The notes beneath the pieces were generated by a model. That model saw nothing but the letters and a program-made list of their open reading frames with translations. It searched no databases and was not told the origin of the DNA. Source: an uncultured Clostridia bacterium (GTDB lineage Bacteria; Bacillota; Clostridia; Saccharofermentanales; Saccharofermentanaceae). From it: DNA of 8,039 bases. Where the stretch lies: the NCBI GenBank assembly GCA_946405115.1, contig CAMJGB010000086.1:1-8039 (forward strand). Direction: 5' to 3'. Both the position numbers and the translations under genes were made by a program. Below, piece by piece: positions 1 through 5,763 of the stretch (its first letter is position 1; each line of letters starts with the position of its first letter).

Positions 1-37
1 AAAAAGACACTTCCCAAGCTTGGTAGGAAGTGTCTTT
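1..37 (-). terminator. Rho-independent terminator downstream of lysS
   Basis: A perfect 12-bp inverted repeat (AAAGACACTTCC at 3-14, GGAAGTGTCTTT at 26-37) encloses an 11-nt loop region. Read on the minus strand the stem is followed by TTTTT (complement of 1-5), the usual form of an intrinsic terminator. It lies about 150 bases past the lysS stop codon, so lysS mRNA would carry a long 3' untranslated tail. The plus strand lacks a T-run directly after the stem, so the direction is minus. Confidence 0.85.
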
Positions 38-71
38 GAAACTTCTATAGACCTATGAAAAAATCTGCTAA

Positions 72-95
72 ACTCGAAATTTTTGTATATCGAGT
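72..95. repeat. Short interrupted palindrome in the lysS 3' region
   Basis: ACTCGA (72-77) and TCGAGT (90-95) form a perfect 6-bp inverted repeat around a 12-base AT-rich centre. It lies between the lysS terminator and the tandem repeat at 123-146. It could be a weak hairpin or a protein-binding site; nothing in the sequence distinguishes these. Confidence 0.35.
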
Positions 96-122
96 AGGAT
101 TATACCACCGAGATATGGATAT

Positions 123-146
123 TTTGTGGTGCAATTTGTGGTGCAA
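123..146. repeat. Perfect tandem 12-bp repeat TTTGTGGTGCAA x2, possible recombinase arm site
   Basis: TTTGTGGTGCAA occurs twice with no spacer (123-134 and 135-146) in non-coding DNA 42 bases downstream of the lysS stop. About 20 bases further toward lysS is a segment (161-190) containing GCCCCGTATTTACTGCG. From memory, short tandem repeats of the GTGGTGCAA type beside such a core are common near att sites of tyrosine-integrase elements in Firmicutes. That reading is inference: no integrase gene is visible here. Confidence 0.55.
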
Positions 147-187
147 GCCATTTCCAAGTCTCGAAAGCCCCGTATTTACTGCGTTTT

Positions 188-1825
188 TCAGTTTATGGAC
201 TTCAAAGTCGGGAACAACAATACATCCCTGATACTAGGCGAATCCGTCAACAGCATTACGAGACGGTCGATACCATAACCGATACCACCCGTAGGAGGCA
301 TACCGATCTCGAGAGCGTTGAGGAAGTCCTCATCTGTGTGATTAGCTTCTTCATCACCTGCAGCGAATGCAGCATCCTGAGCAGCGAATCTCTCGCGCTG
401 GTCGATAGGATCGTTCAGCTCGGAATAAGCGTTACACATCTCCCATGTATTGATGAAGAGCTCGAATCTCTCTACCTTCTGAGGATCATCAGGCTTCTTC
501 TTTGTAAGAGGAGAGATCTCGATAGGATGATCCATGATGAATGTCGGCTGGATCAGCTTCTCTTCACAGTATGTCTCGAAGAAGAGATTGATGATGTCAC
601 CCTTCTTATGTCTGTCCTCGAACTCGATGTGATGTTCCTTAGCAAGAGCCTTAGCCTCTTCATCAGTAGCAACAGCATCGAAGTCGATACCTGCATACTT
701 CTTGATAGCCTCGTTCATTGTGAGTCTCTCGAACGGCTTACCGAAGTCGATCTCGAGGTCACCGTACTTGATCAATGTTGTACCGCATACCTTCTCGGCA
801 AGATATCTGAACATGGACTCTGTGAGCTCCATCATGCCGTAGTAGTCTGTGTATGCCTGGTAGAGCTCCATCAATGTGAACTCAGGGTTATGTCTTGTAT
901 CAACACCCTCGTTACGGAATACACGGCCGATCTCGTAAACTCTCTCGAGGCCGCCTACGATAAGTCTCTTCAAGTACAACTCAAGAGAAATACGAAGCTT
1001 AACATCCTCATCAAGAGCATTGTAGTGAGTCTCGAACGGACGTGCAGCAGCACCGCCGGCATTGCTAACCAGCATAGGTGTCTCTACTTCCATGAAGTCA
1101 CGGCCATCAAGGAAGTTTCTGATCTCCTTGATGATCTTGGATCTCTTAACGAATGTATCTCTTACCTCGGGATTTACGATAAGGTCTGTATATCTCTGTC
1201 TGTATCTTGTGTCAGTATCAGTCAGACCGTGGAACTTCTCAGGAAGGATCTGAAGTGACTTAGAAAGAAGGGTAATGCTTGTAGCATGAACGGAAACCTC
1301 ACCTGTCATGGTGCGGAATACATATCCTTCTACACCGTAGATGTCACCGATGTCAGACTTCTTGAAATCAGCATAAGCTTCATCACCGATGCCGTCCTTG
1401 GAAACATAGATCTGGATTCTTCCCTTCAAGTCCTGAAGATTGGCGAAAGATGCCTTACCCATTACGCGCTTGAAGAGCATTCTACCAGCGATCTTTACGT
1501 TGATCGGAGATGCATCAAGAAGAGCTCTACGCTCGTTGTATGCAGCCTTAACAGCCTGACGGTATGCTGAGATTGTATCGTTATCAGCATCATCTGCGGG
1601 CTTAGTGATCTCGGGCTCAACGTAGTCCTTTAAGATCTCCTTCTCCTGCTCCTCGTATAATCTGACCGCATCAGCTGTGTGATGTGTCTGGTCGAACTTT
1701 GTAATCTGGAAAGGATCCTTTCCTGCTCCCTGAAGATCAGCTAACTTCTGTCTTCTTACCTTGAGAAGCTGACCCAAATCCTCTGCGGGAGCGTTGTTCT
1801 GATTCTGCGGCTCCATGTCTGCCAT
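188..1825 (-). CDS. lysS: Lysyl-tRNA synthetase, class II
   Basis: Charges tRNA-Lys with lysine in the cytoplasm using ATP. The 545-residue protein has an N-terminal helix ([13 protein letters not shown], about 20-32), an OB-fold anticodon-binding domain (about 108-190, with [10 protein letters not shown] at 123-132) and a class II catalytic core. Motif 1 is near 239-252 (FMEVETPML). Motif 2 is near 295-322 (RVFRNEG, then [12 protein letters not shown]). Motif 3 is near 513-535 ([13 protein letters not shown]). The protein ends LLFPTLK plus three residues, as is normal. It is about 40 residues longer than E. coli LysS (505); most of the excess is an acidic/helical insert at about 58-105, before the OB fold. 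The ATG at 1825 has AAGGAG eight bases upstream; an in-frame Met at residue 4 is a less well-placed alternative. It follows greA after a terminator hairpin, so expression may rely on read-through. Confidence 0.97.
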   Translation of the reverse strand: MADMEPQNQNNAPAEDLGQLLKVRRQKLADLQGAGKDPFQITKFDQTHHTADAVRLYEEQEKEILKDYVEPEITKPADDADNDTISAYRQAVKAAYNERRALLDASPINVKIAGRMLFKRVMGKASFANLQDLKGRIQIYVSKDGIGDEAYADFKKSDIGDIYGVEGYVFRTMTGEVSVHATSITLLSKSLQILPEKFHGLTDTDTRYRQRYTDLIVNPEVRDTFVKRSKIIKEIRNFLDGRDFMEVETPMLVSNAGGAAARPFETHYNALDEDVKLRISLELYLKRLIVGGLERVYEIGRVFRNEGVDTRHNPEFTLMELYQAYTDYYGMMELTESMFRYLAEKVCGTTLIKYGDLEIDFGKPFERLTMNEAIKKYAGIDFDAVATDEEAKALAKEHHIEFEDRHKKGDIINLFFETYCEEKLIQPTFIMDHPIEISPLTKKKPDDPQKVERFELFINTWEMCNAYSELNDPIDQRERFAAQDAAFAAGDEEANHTDEDFLNALEIGMPPTGGIGYGIDRLVMLLTDSPSIRDVLLFPTLKSIN

Positions 1826-1854
1826 GAATAATTCTCCTTGTTCTATATAAATGC

Positions 1855-1880
1855 AAAAAGCGCGAGTATGAATCGCGCTT
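1855..1880 (-). terminator. Intrinsic terminator between greA and lysS
   Basis: AAGCGCGA (1858-1865) pairs perfectly with TCGCGCTT (1873-1880) around a 7-nt loop. On the minus strand the GC-rich stem is followed by TTTTT (1855-1859). It lies 32 bases past the greA stop and only 33-60 bases before the lysS start. It should end much of the guaB-greA transcript, leaving lysS dependent on read-through unless a promoter was missed. Confidence 0.8.
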
Positions 1881-1911
1881 CTTTAAGACCGGTAAAGATC
1901 ACTAGGTGTGA

Positions 1912-2391
1912 TTACTTACCGATCTTAACGATCTTGTACTTGAAAGCACCTGCAGGTGTTGTAACTGTAACTGTTGCACCCTTCTTCTTGCCGACGATAG
2001 CCTTGCCGACAGGAGAATCAACTGAGAGGCGGTTCTCGAAGATATCTTCCTCAGTAGCATTTACGAGGCTGTACTCGATCTCTTCCTTTGTCTCTTCGTC
2101 ACGAAGTGTAACTGTGGAACCCAAGGAAACGTTTGTCTTGGAGATATCGTCATCGCTCAATACGATAGCGTCCTTAAGAAGAGCTTCGATCTCCTTAATT
2201 CTTGCTTCGTTCTTAGCCTGAGCTTCCTTCGCATCATCGTACTCGGAGTTCTCTGAAAGGTCACCCTGAGCTCTTGCCTCAGCAAGTCTAGCTGTGATCT
2301 CAGCAGTTACCGTAGTCTTTCTTTCTGAAAGCTCGTCCTGGAGTCTCTTAAAACCGTCACTGGTAAAAACGTTGTTTGTCTCGTCTGCCAT
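1912..2391 (-). CDS. greA: Transcription elongation factor GreA
   Basis: Binds RNA polymerase in the secondary channel and stimulates cleavage of backtracked transcripts. At 159 residues it has the normal GreA length. The N-terminal coiled coil spans about 11-75 and carries the family tip motif GDLSENSEYDDAKE (43-56), with the catalytic acidic residues D44 and E47. The C-terminal FKBP-like domain (about 85-159) includes the conserved stretch SPVGKAIVGKKKG (126-138). The ATG at 2391 is preceded by a GAGAGG-type ribosome binding site about 10 bases away. It lies 52 bases downstream of guaB with no terminator between, so it is probably co-transcribed from the guaB promoter. A GC-rich terminator follows it. 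Confidence 0.97.
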   Translation of the reverse strand: MADETNNVFTSDGFKRLQDELSERKTTVTAEITARLAEARAQGDLSENSEYDDAKEAQAKNEARIKEIEALLKDAIVLSDDDISKTNVSLGSTVTLRDEETKEEIEYSLVNATEEDIFENRLSVDSPVGKAIVGKKKGATVTVTTPAGAFKYKIVKIGK

Positions 2392-2407
2392 TTTTAAGTT
2401 TCCTCTC

Positions 2408-2429
2408 TTTAATTAAGTCTTTAATTAAA
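2408..2429. repeat. AT-only inverted repeat in the guaB-greA gap
   Basis: TTTAATTAA (2408-2416) and TTAATTAAA (2421-2429) form a perfect 9-bp inverted repeat with the 4-base loop GTCT. It lies directly upstream of the greA ribosome binding site (2402-2407). The stem has no G or C pair and is not followed by a T-run in the minus direction, so it is not a normal terminator. It could be a weak mRNA hairpin, a processing site or a protein-binding palindrome. Confidence 0.5.
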
Positions 2430-2443
2430 TATTTATATCTAAC

Positions 2444-3952
2444 TTATCTAGCTGTTCTGTCGTTTTCCTTCTGGATAACGTCGTGAGCGCCGCCCTCGAT
2501 GATGGATGTGGAAGATACTACTACGAGTCTTGCCTTATCCTGGAACTCTTCGATAGAAGAAGATCCGCAAGAGCACATTGTTGCCTTAACCTTTGCAAGG
2601 GATGTGTCGAGGTTGTCCTTGAGCTTACCTGCATAAGGAACATAGGAATCTACGCCCTCTTCGAAAGCCATCTTGCCGCCCTTTCCGCCGTCGTCGTAAC
2701 GCTGCCAGTTACGTGCACGGTTGGAACCTTCGCCCCAGTACTCCTTAACGTATGTACCGCCGACGAGGAGCTTTCTCGTAGGAGACTCGTCGAATCTTGC
2801 GAAGTAACGTCCGAGCATCATGAAGTCAGCACCCATTGCGAGAGCCAAAGCCATGTGATAGTCGTGAACGATACCGCCGTCGGAGCACAAAGGAATGTAG
2901 ATACCTGTCTCCTTGAAGTACTTGTCACGAGCCTCGGATACTGCGAGAACTGCGGAAGCCTGACCGCAGCCGATACCCTTCTGCTCACGTGTGATACAGA
3001 TGGAACCGCCGCCGATACCGATCTTGATGAAGTCTGCACCGCAGTCAGCGAGGAACTTGAAGCCCTCAGCGTCAACTACGTTACCAGCACCGACGATTAC
3101 GTCAGGATAGTTGCTCTTGATCCACTCGAGAGCCTTCTGCTGCCATACGGAGAATCCGTCGGAAGAGTCAAGGCACAAAGCGTCAGCGCCTGCCTCAACG
3201 AGTGCAGGAACACGCTCCATATAGTCTCTTGTGTTGATACCGGCACCAACGATGAGCTTCTTGTCCTTGTCGAGGAGCTCAGTCGGGTTTGCCTTATGGA
3301 ATTCATAGTCCTTACGGAAAACGAGACCAACAAGTCTGCCGTCCTTATTTACGATAGGAAGCTGGTTAACCTTGTTGTCCCAGATAATGTCATTAGCTTC
3401 TTTAAGTGTTGTTCCCTCGGGAGCTGTAACGAGCTTCTCGATGGGAGTCATGAATGTGGAAACCTTCTCGTCAATGGACATACGGCTTACACGGTAGTCT
3501 CTTGTTGTAACGAGACCGAGGAGCTTGCCTTCAGCTGTACCGTCTTCAGTAACAGCAACTGTGCCGTGGCCCTTCTCCTCACGAAGTCTCAGGATATCCT
3601 CAAGGGTTGCATCAGGGGATACGTTGGAATCTGACTCAACGATACCTGCCTTATACTTCTTAACCTTCTTGATCATCTCGCACTGAGATTCGATCGACTG
3701 TGACTGGAAGATGAAAGACATACCGCCGCATCTTGCAAGTGCAATTGCCATTCCGTCATCGGAAACAGCCTGCATAACTGCGGATACGACAGGGATGTTG
3801 ATCTTAAGCTTGGATTCTTCCTGTCCCTTTCTGTACTTGCAGACAGGTGCTGAAAGATCCACCTGGTCCGGAGTGTTCTTCTCCGTTGTAAGGTTCGGTA
3901 CGAGTAGATATTCGCTGAATGTTCTTGATTCCTGCTCAAAAATCGTAGCCAT
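2444..3952 (-). CDS. guaB: IMP dehydrogenase, Tritrichomonas-type
   Basis: Oxidises IMP to XMP with NAD+, the committed step of guanine nucleotide synthesis in the cytoplasm. The 502 residues form a TIM barrel interrupted by two CBS domains (about 107-160 and 168-220). The catalytic loop is [13 protein letters not shown] (312-324) with the nucleophile C319; the IMP phosphate/ribose site includes CSDGG (356-360, D358); the mobile flap carries R418-Y419. The sequence resembles the 503-residue T. foetus enzyme far more than typical bacterial GuaB, for example in [20 protein letters not shown] (233-252) and [17 protein letters not shown] (431-447). C319, K310, R418, Y419 and E431 even have the same numbers. 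The ATG at 3952 has a GGGGG-type ribosome binding site and its own promoter upstream. greA follows after 52 bases. The T. foetus comparison is from memory. Confidence 0.96.
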   Translation of the reverse strand: MATIFEQESRTFSEYLLVPNLTTEKNTPDQVDLSAPVCKYRKGQEESKLKINIPVVSAVMQAVSDDGMAIALARCGGMSFIFQSQSIESQCEMIKKVKKYKAGIVESDSNVSPDATLEDILRLREEKGHGTVAVTEDGTAEGKLLGLVTTRDYRVSRMSIDEKVSTFMTPIEKLVTAPEGTTLKEANDIIWDNKVNQLPIVNKDGRLVGLVFRKDYEFHKANPTELLDKDKKLIVGAGINTRDYMERVPALVEAGADALCLDSSDGFSVWQQKALEWIKSNYPDVIVGAGNVVDAEGFKFLADCGADFIKIGIGGGSICITREQKGIGCGQASAVLAVSEARDKYFKETGIYIPLCSDGGIVHDYHMALALAMGADFMMLGRYFARFDESPTRKLLVGGTYVKEYWGEGSNRARNWQRYDDGGKGGKMAFEEGVDSYVPYAGKLKDNLDTSLAKVKATMCSCGSSSIEEFQDKARLVVVSSTSIIEGGAHDVIQKENDRTAR

Positions 3953-3979
3953 AGATTACCCCCGTTATTATTTCCGCTT

Positions 3980-4008
3980 ATATTAACATAAAGTAGCACC
4001 TATAACAA
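3980..4008 (-). promoter_or_regulatory. Sigma-A-type promoter for guaB
   Basis: On the minus strand, TTGTTA (4008 to 4003) and TAATAT (3985 to 3980) are separated by exactly 17 bases and lie 28 bases upstream of the guaB ATG. The -35 hexamer shares its last base with the end of the terminator stem downstream of thiT, so the two signals are packed against each other. Confidence 0.6.
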
Positions 4009-4035
4009 AGGCTTTCCTTATAAAAAGAAAGCCTT
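4008..4035 (-). terminator. Terminator hairpin downstream of thiT
   Basis: AAGGCTTTC (4008-4016) and GAAAGCCTT (4027-4035) form a perfect 9-bp stem with a 10-nt loop, starting 14 bases past the thiT stop. On the minus strand the stem is followed by TGTTATAGG, a poor T-run (the TTTG at the junction is partly in the stem), so termination may be incomplete. Confidence 0.6.
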
Positions 4036-4048
4036 ATTACGGTAAAGA

Positions 4049-4660
4049 TTATTTGATAGGTTTCTTATATGCCTTCATTAGCACAATATAGAGCACTATC
4101 ATAACGAAAAGCAGGAACACCAGGTCGAGCGACAGGAAGCTTCCGTTATAGATCATCGAGTAGATCCAGGGGTTCATGTCTCCCGCGTACTCTGCGTAGA
4201 AGATTACTCCCGAGAGTACTGAGCAGAACCAGCGCACGATGTAGGAAAGTATCGTGAAGATGATCGCTTTTACTATGCCTGCATTCGCAAAGCGCATCAG
4301 AGGGTTGCTTGTAGTCATCCTTTTCGATGCGGGCTGTGCTGCGAAGCCTACGATACCGAGTGAAGCGTAGCCCAAGATGTAGTCGAGAAGCACCTGGAAA
4401 GGTGTTACGAGCCATCCCCCGATAAGCTGCAGGAAGCTGAAGATTATCGCTACGATAAAGCCCCAGCCGGGTCCGAAAGCCATCGCGAAGATTACGATAG
4501 GCAGTACGCTTGCGGGTGTTACTGATCCTCCGTTAGGAAGCTCGAAGATCTCGATCTGTGAAAGCACAAATGCGAGTGCGAGTGAGATTCCGCCCGTGAC
4601 GATCTTAAGGATCATCTCACGGTTGGAGGACATAGTTGTGGTGTTGGAATTTCCGGTCAT
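4049..4660 (-). CDS. thiT: ECF transporter S component, thiamine-specific (ThiT)
   Basis: Membrane substrate-binding subunit that captures thiamine; uptake needs a shared EcfA/EcfA'/EcfT module, which must be encoded elsewhere. The 203 residues are mostly hydrophobic, with about six membrane segments (roughly 16-36, 48-66, 67-83, 86-107, 127-156, 165-193) and a basic C-terminus (KAYKKPIK). Family features are ELPNGGSVTPAS (40-51), LLDYILGYASLG (91-102) and YSMIYNGSF (167-175). By a remembered alignment to Lactococcus ThiT, Y167 and N172 match ligand-contacting residues, D93 replaces Glu84, S147 replaces His125 and Y155 replaces Trp133. Thiamine specificity is supported independently by the TPP riboswitch just upstream. 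The ATG at 4660 uses the GGGAG inside that riboswitch. It is transcribed alone, between its own promoter and a hairpin terminator. Confidence 0.93.
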   Translation of the reverse strand: MTGNSNTTTMSSNREMILKIVTGGISLALAFVLSQIEIFELPNGGSVTPASVLPIVIFAMAFGPGWGFIVAIIFSFLQLIGGWLVTPFQVLLDYILGYASLGIVGFAAQPASKRMTTSNPLMRFANAGIVKAIIFTILSYIVRWFCSVLSGVIFYAEYAGDMNPWIYSMIYNGSFLSLDLVFLLFVMIVLYIVLMKAYKKPIK

Positions 4661-4664
4661 ATAA

Positions 4665-4758
4665 AATCAACTCCCTTCGCCGGCATTATCCGTACAGGTT
4701 CATCGGGTCTGTGCTATGAGCACACTCTCAGCTAGGTCACACCTGCTCCCCGTTGATT
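4665..4758 (-). ncRNA. TPP riboswitch (THI element) controlling thiT
   Basis: The minus strand carries the conserved TPP aptamer blocks in order: ACGGGGAGC (from 4753), CTGAGA (4731 to 4726, pyrimidine-sensing), a perfect TGTGCT/AGCACA hairpin (P3a), ACCC, GAACCTG, ATAATGCC and GCGAAGGGA (4680 to 4672, pyrophosphate side). P1 closes with AATCAAC (4758 to 4752) against GTTGATT (4671 to 4665). The 3' edge of the aptamer includes AGGGAG (4676 to 4671), which is the thiT Shine-Dalgarno sequence, and only four bases separate P1 from the ATG. No terminator fits between aptamer and gene. TPP binding should therefore block ribosome access directly, lowering thiamine uptake when TPP is plentiful. Confidence 0.97.
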
Positions 4759-4767
4759 GCGACAGAA

Positions 4768-4796
4768 ACTATACTACATTTTTCCTATGCTTACAA
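4768..4796 (-). promoter_or_regulatory. Promoter of the TPP riboswitch-thiT transcript
   Basis: On the minus strand, TTGTAA (4796 to 4791) and TATAGT (4773 to 4768) are spaced by 17 bases, each close to the sigma-A consensus. The predicted transcript start, about 4761, falls just before the first base of aptamer stem P1 (4758). The -35 and spacer lie inside the last codons of the upstream hydrolase gene, and the -10 directly follows its TAG stop. Confidence 0.75.
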
Positions 4797-5763
4797 GACG
4801 AACTACGCAGTGTTCTATAAAAGTTCTGACCTCACGCTCGATTCGCGCCGGAGCCTTGTCGTAAGCCATGAGATGCGAAGCGCGGTCAACTGCAAGCATT
4901 CGCTTCTGGCAGCGAAGGTCATCGTATATCGCACGTATGCTCTCGGGTGTCGTTACATCGTCGTCTGCACCCGAGAATAAAAGCACGGGAACGCGGATCT
5001 TGGGTGCAGCGCGAACAACATCACCTGCAACAAAACCCGCATTGAGTTTCTCGGTAAATCTCTTGTTAAGTGTGTTCACTACCATGGGAAGATTCATGCC
5101 GTACTTCTGCTTGACTCTGTATCCCACATAGCTTTCGAGGTCTGCGAGGGGACTGTCTGCGATTATGCCTGCAACGTCACTCGGGAAATCACTCTGCGCC
5201 GCCGCAAGCAAAGCCGCCGTCGCACCGATTCCTCTTCCTACGATAAATATCCTCGCATCCTCACCCACTTGTCTTTTAATAAATCCGATCCAGCGCATGA
5301 GATCGACGCTCTCGTAGATGCCGTAAGTGCAGTACTTTCCGCCGCTCATCTGATGTGCACGCTCGTGTGCGATAAGCACGTGGCACTTGATCTGATGCAT
5401 CATGAGTCTCGCGTAAGCTGCGCACTCCGTGGGGTGCTCGTCGTAAGCATGCATGAGGATTATCGCGAACCTCGAAGACCTGTCTGCAGCAGGGCGAAAA
5501 TATCCCGACAGCTTCGTGCCGTCGAAGGAATCGATCCTCACATTAAGGTACTCGCCGCGCGTCGTGTAGAACCAGTTCTTCCCTCTTCCGAAGACCGTGT
5601 TCTGATCTATCTTCACGGGAGACCTGTCTACCTTCGGTATCGGCTCCTTCCTTCCGAACACAGCTCGAAAAGCTTTTGAGCAAAACGATACATATCCCAA
5701 CACAATAAGGCATGTAACCAATATGGGAAGAAGAGCCAACAACACATAGAAGATTACAGGCAT
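4774..5763 (-). CDS. Membrane-anchored alpha/beta-hydrolase fold protein lacking the nucleophile serine
   Basis: A 329-residue protein with one N-terminal membrane segment (about 3-26) followed by an alpha/beta-hydrolase domain (about 70-320) on an undetermined side of the membrane. It resembles the YqkD/BAAT-like serine hydrolases of Firmicutes: the strand and oxyanion region IILMHAYDEH (101-110), the HER-H block (133-137) and GGKYCTYG (141-148), a likely acid D268 in SGADDDV, and a likely catalytic H297 in RASHLMAY. The nucleophile elbow, normally G-x-S-x-G, reads GRGIG (176-180), so glycine 178 (codon GGA) occupies the serine position. The frame is intact throughout, so this is not an obvious pseudogene. 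The ATG at 5763 overlaps the end of the peptidase gene by 10 bases and has an AGAGGA site within it, suggesting translational coupling. Activity and substrate are unknown; it may be non-catalytic. Confidence 0.85.
   Translation of the reverse strand: MPVIFYVLLALLPILVTCLIVLGYVSFCSKAFRAVFGRKEPIPKVDRSPVKIDQNTVFGRGKNWFYTTRGEYLNVRIDSFDGTKLSGYFRPAADRSSRFAIILMHAYDEHPTECAAYARLMMHQIKCHVLIAHERAHQMSGGKYCTYGIYESVDLMRWIGFIKRQVGEDARIFIVGRGIGATAALLAAAQSDFPSDVAGIIADSPLADLESYVGYRVKQKYGMNLPMVVNTLNKRFTEKLNAGFVAGDVVRAAPKIRVPVLLFSGADDDVTTPESIRAIYDDLRCQKRMLAVDRASHLMAYDKAPARIEREVRTFIEHCVVRLVSIGKM

Noticed and set aside
1..187. A tRNA gene next to the possible attachment site
   Set aside because: No cloverleaf, T-loop GTTC or anticodon stem could be found on either strand in this stretch.
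338..1258. A 306-codon open frame on the plus strand opposite lysS
   Set aside because: It lies wholly within lysS, its translation is Leu/Ser/Cys-rich with no recognisable domain, and it is explained by the codon choice of lysS. The lysS frame has unmistakable class II synthetase motifs.
1844..1872. TTCATA-17-TATATA as a lysS promoter on the minus strand
   Set aside because: The transcript would start within or next to the AAGGAG site (1834-1839), leaving no room for ribosome binding, and the -35 would lie in the terminator loop.
2483..3634. A 383-codon open frame on the plus strand opposite guaB
   Set aside because: It is antisense to guaB, low in complexity and without a domain; it has no fitting ribosome binding site or promoter. 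It mirrors the codon bias of guaB.
5269..5679. A 136-codon plus-strand frame opposite the hydrolase-like gene, and an 80-codon minus-strand frame at 5543-5785
   Set aside because: Both overlap two well-supported genes in other frames and show no domain or start signals of their own.
4774..5763. The hydrolase-like gene as a decayed pseudogene
   Set aside because: The frame is open over 329 codons with a good ribosome binding site, normal length and retained acid and histidine regions; only the nucleophile is changed.
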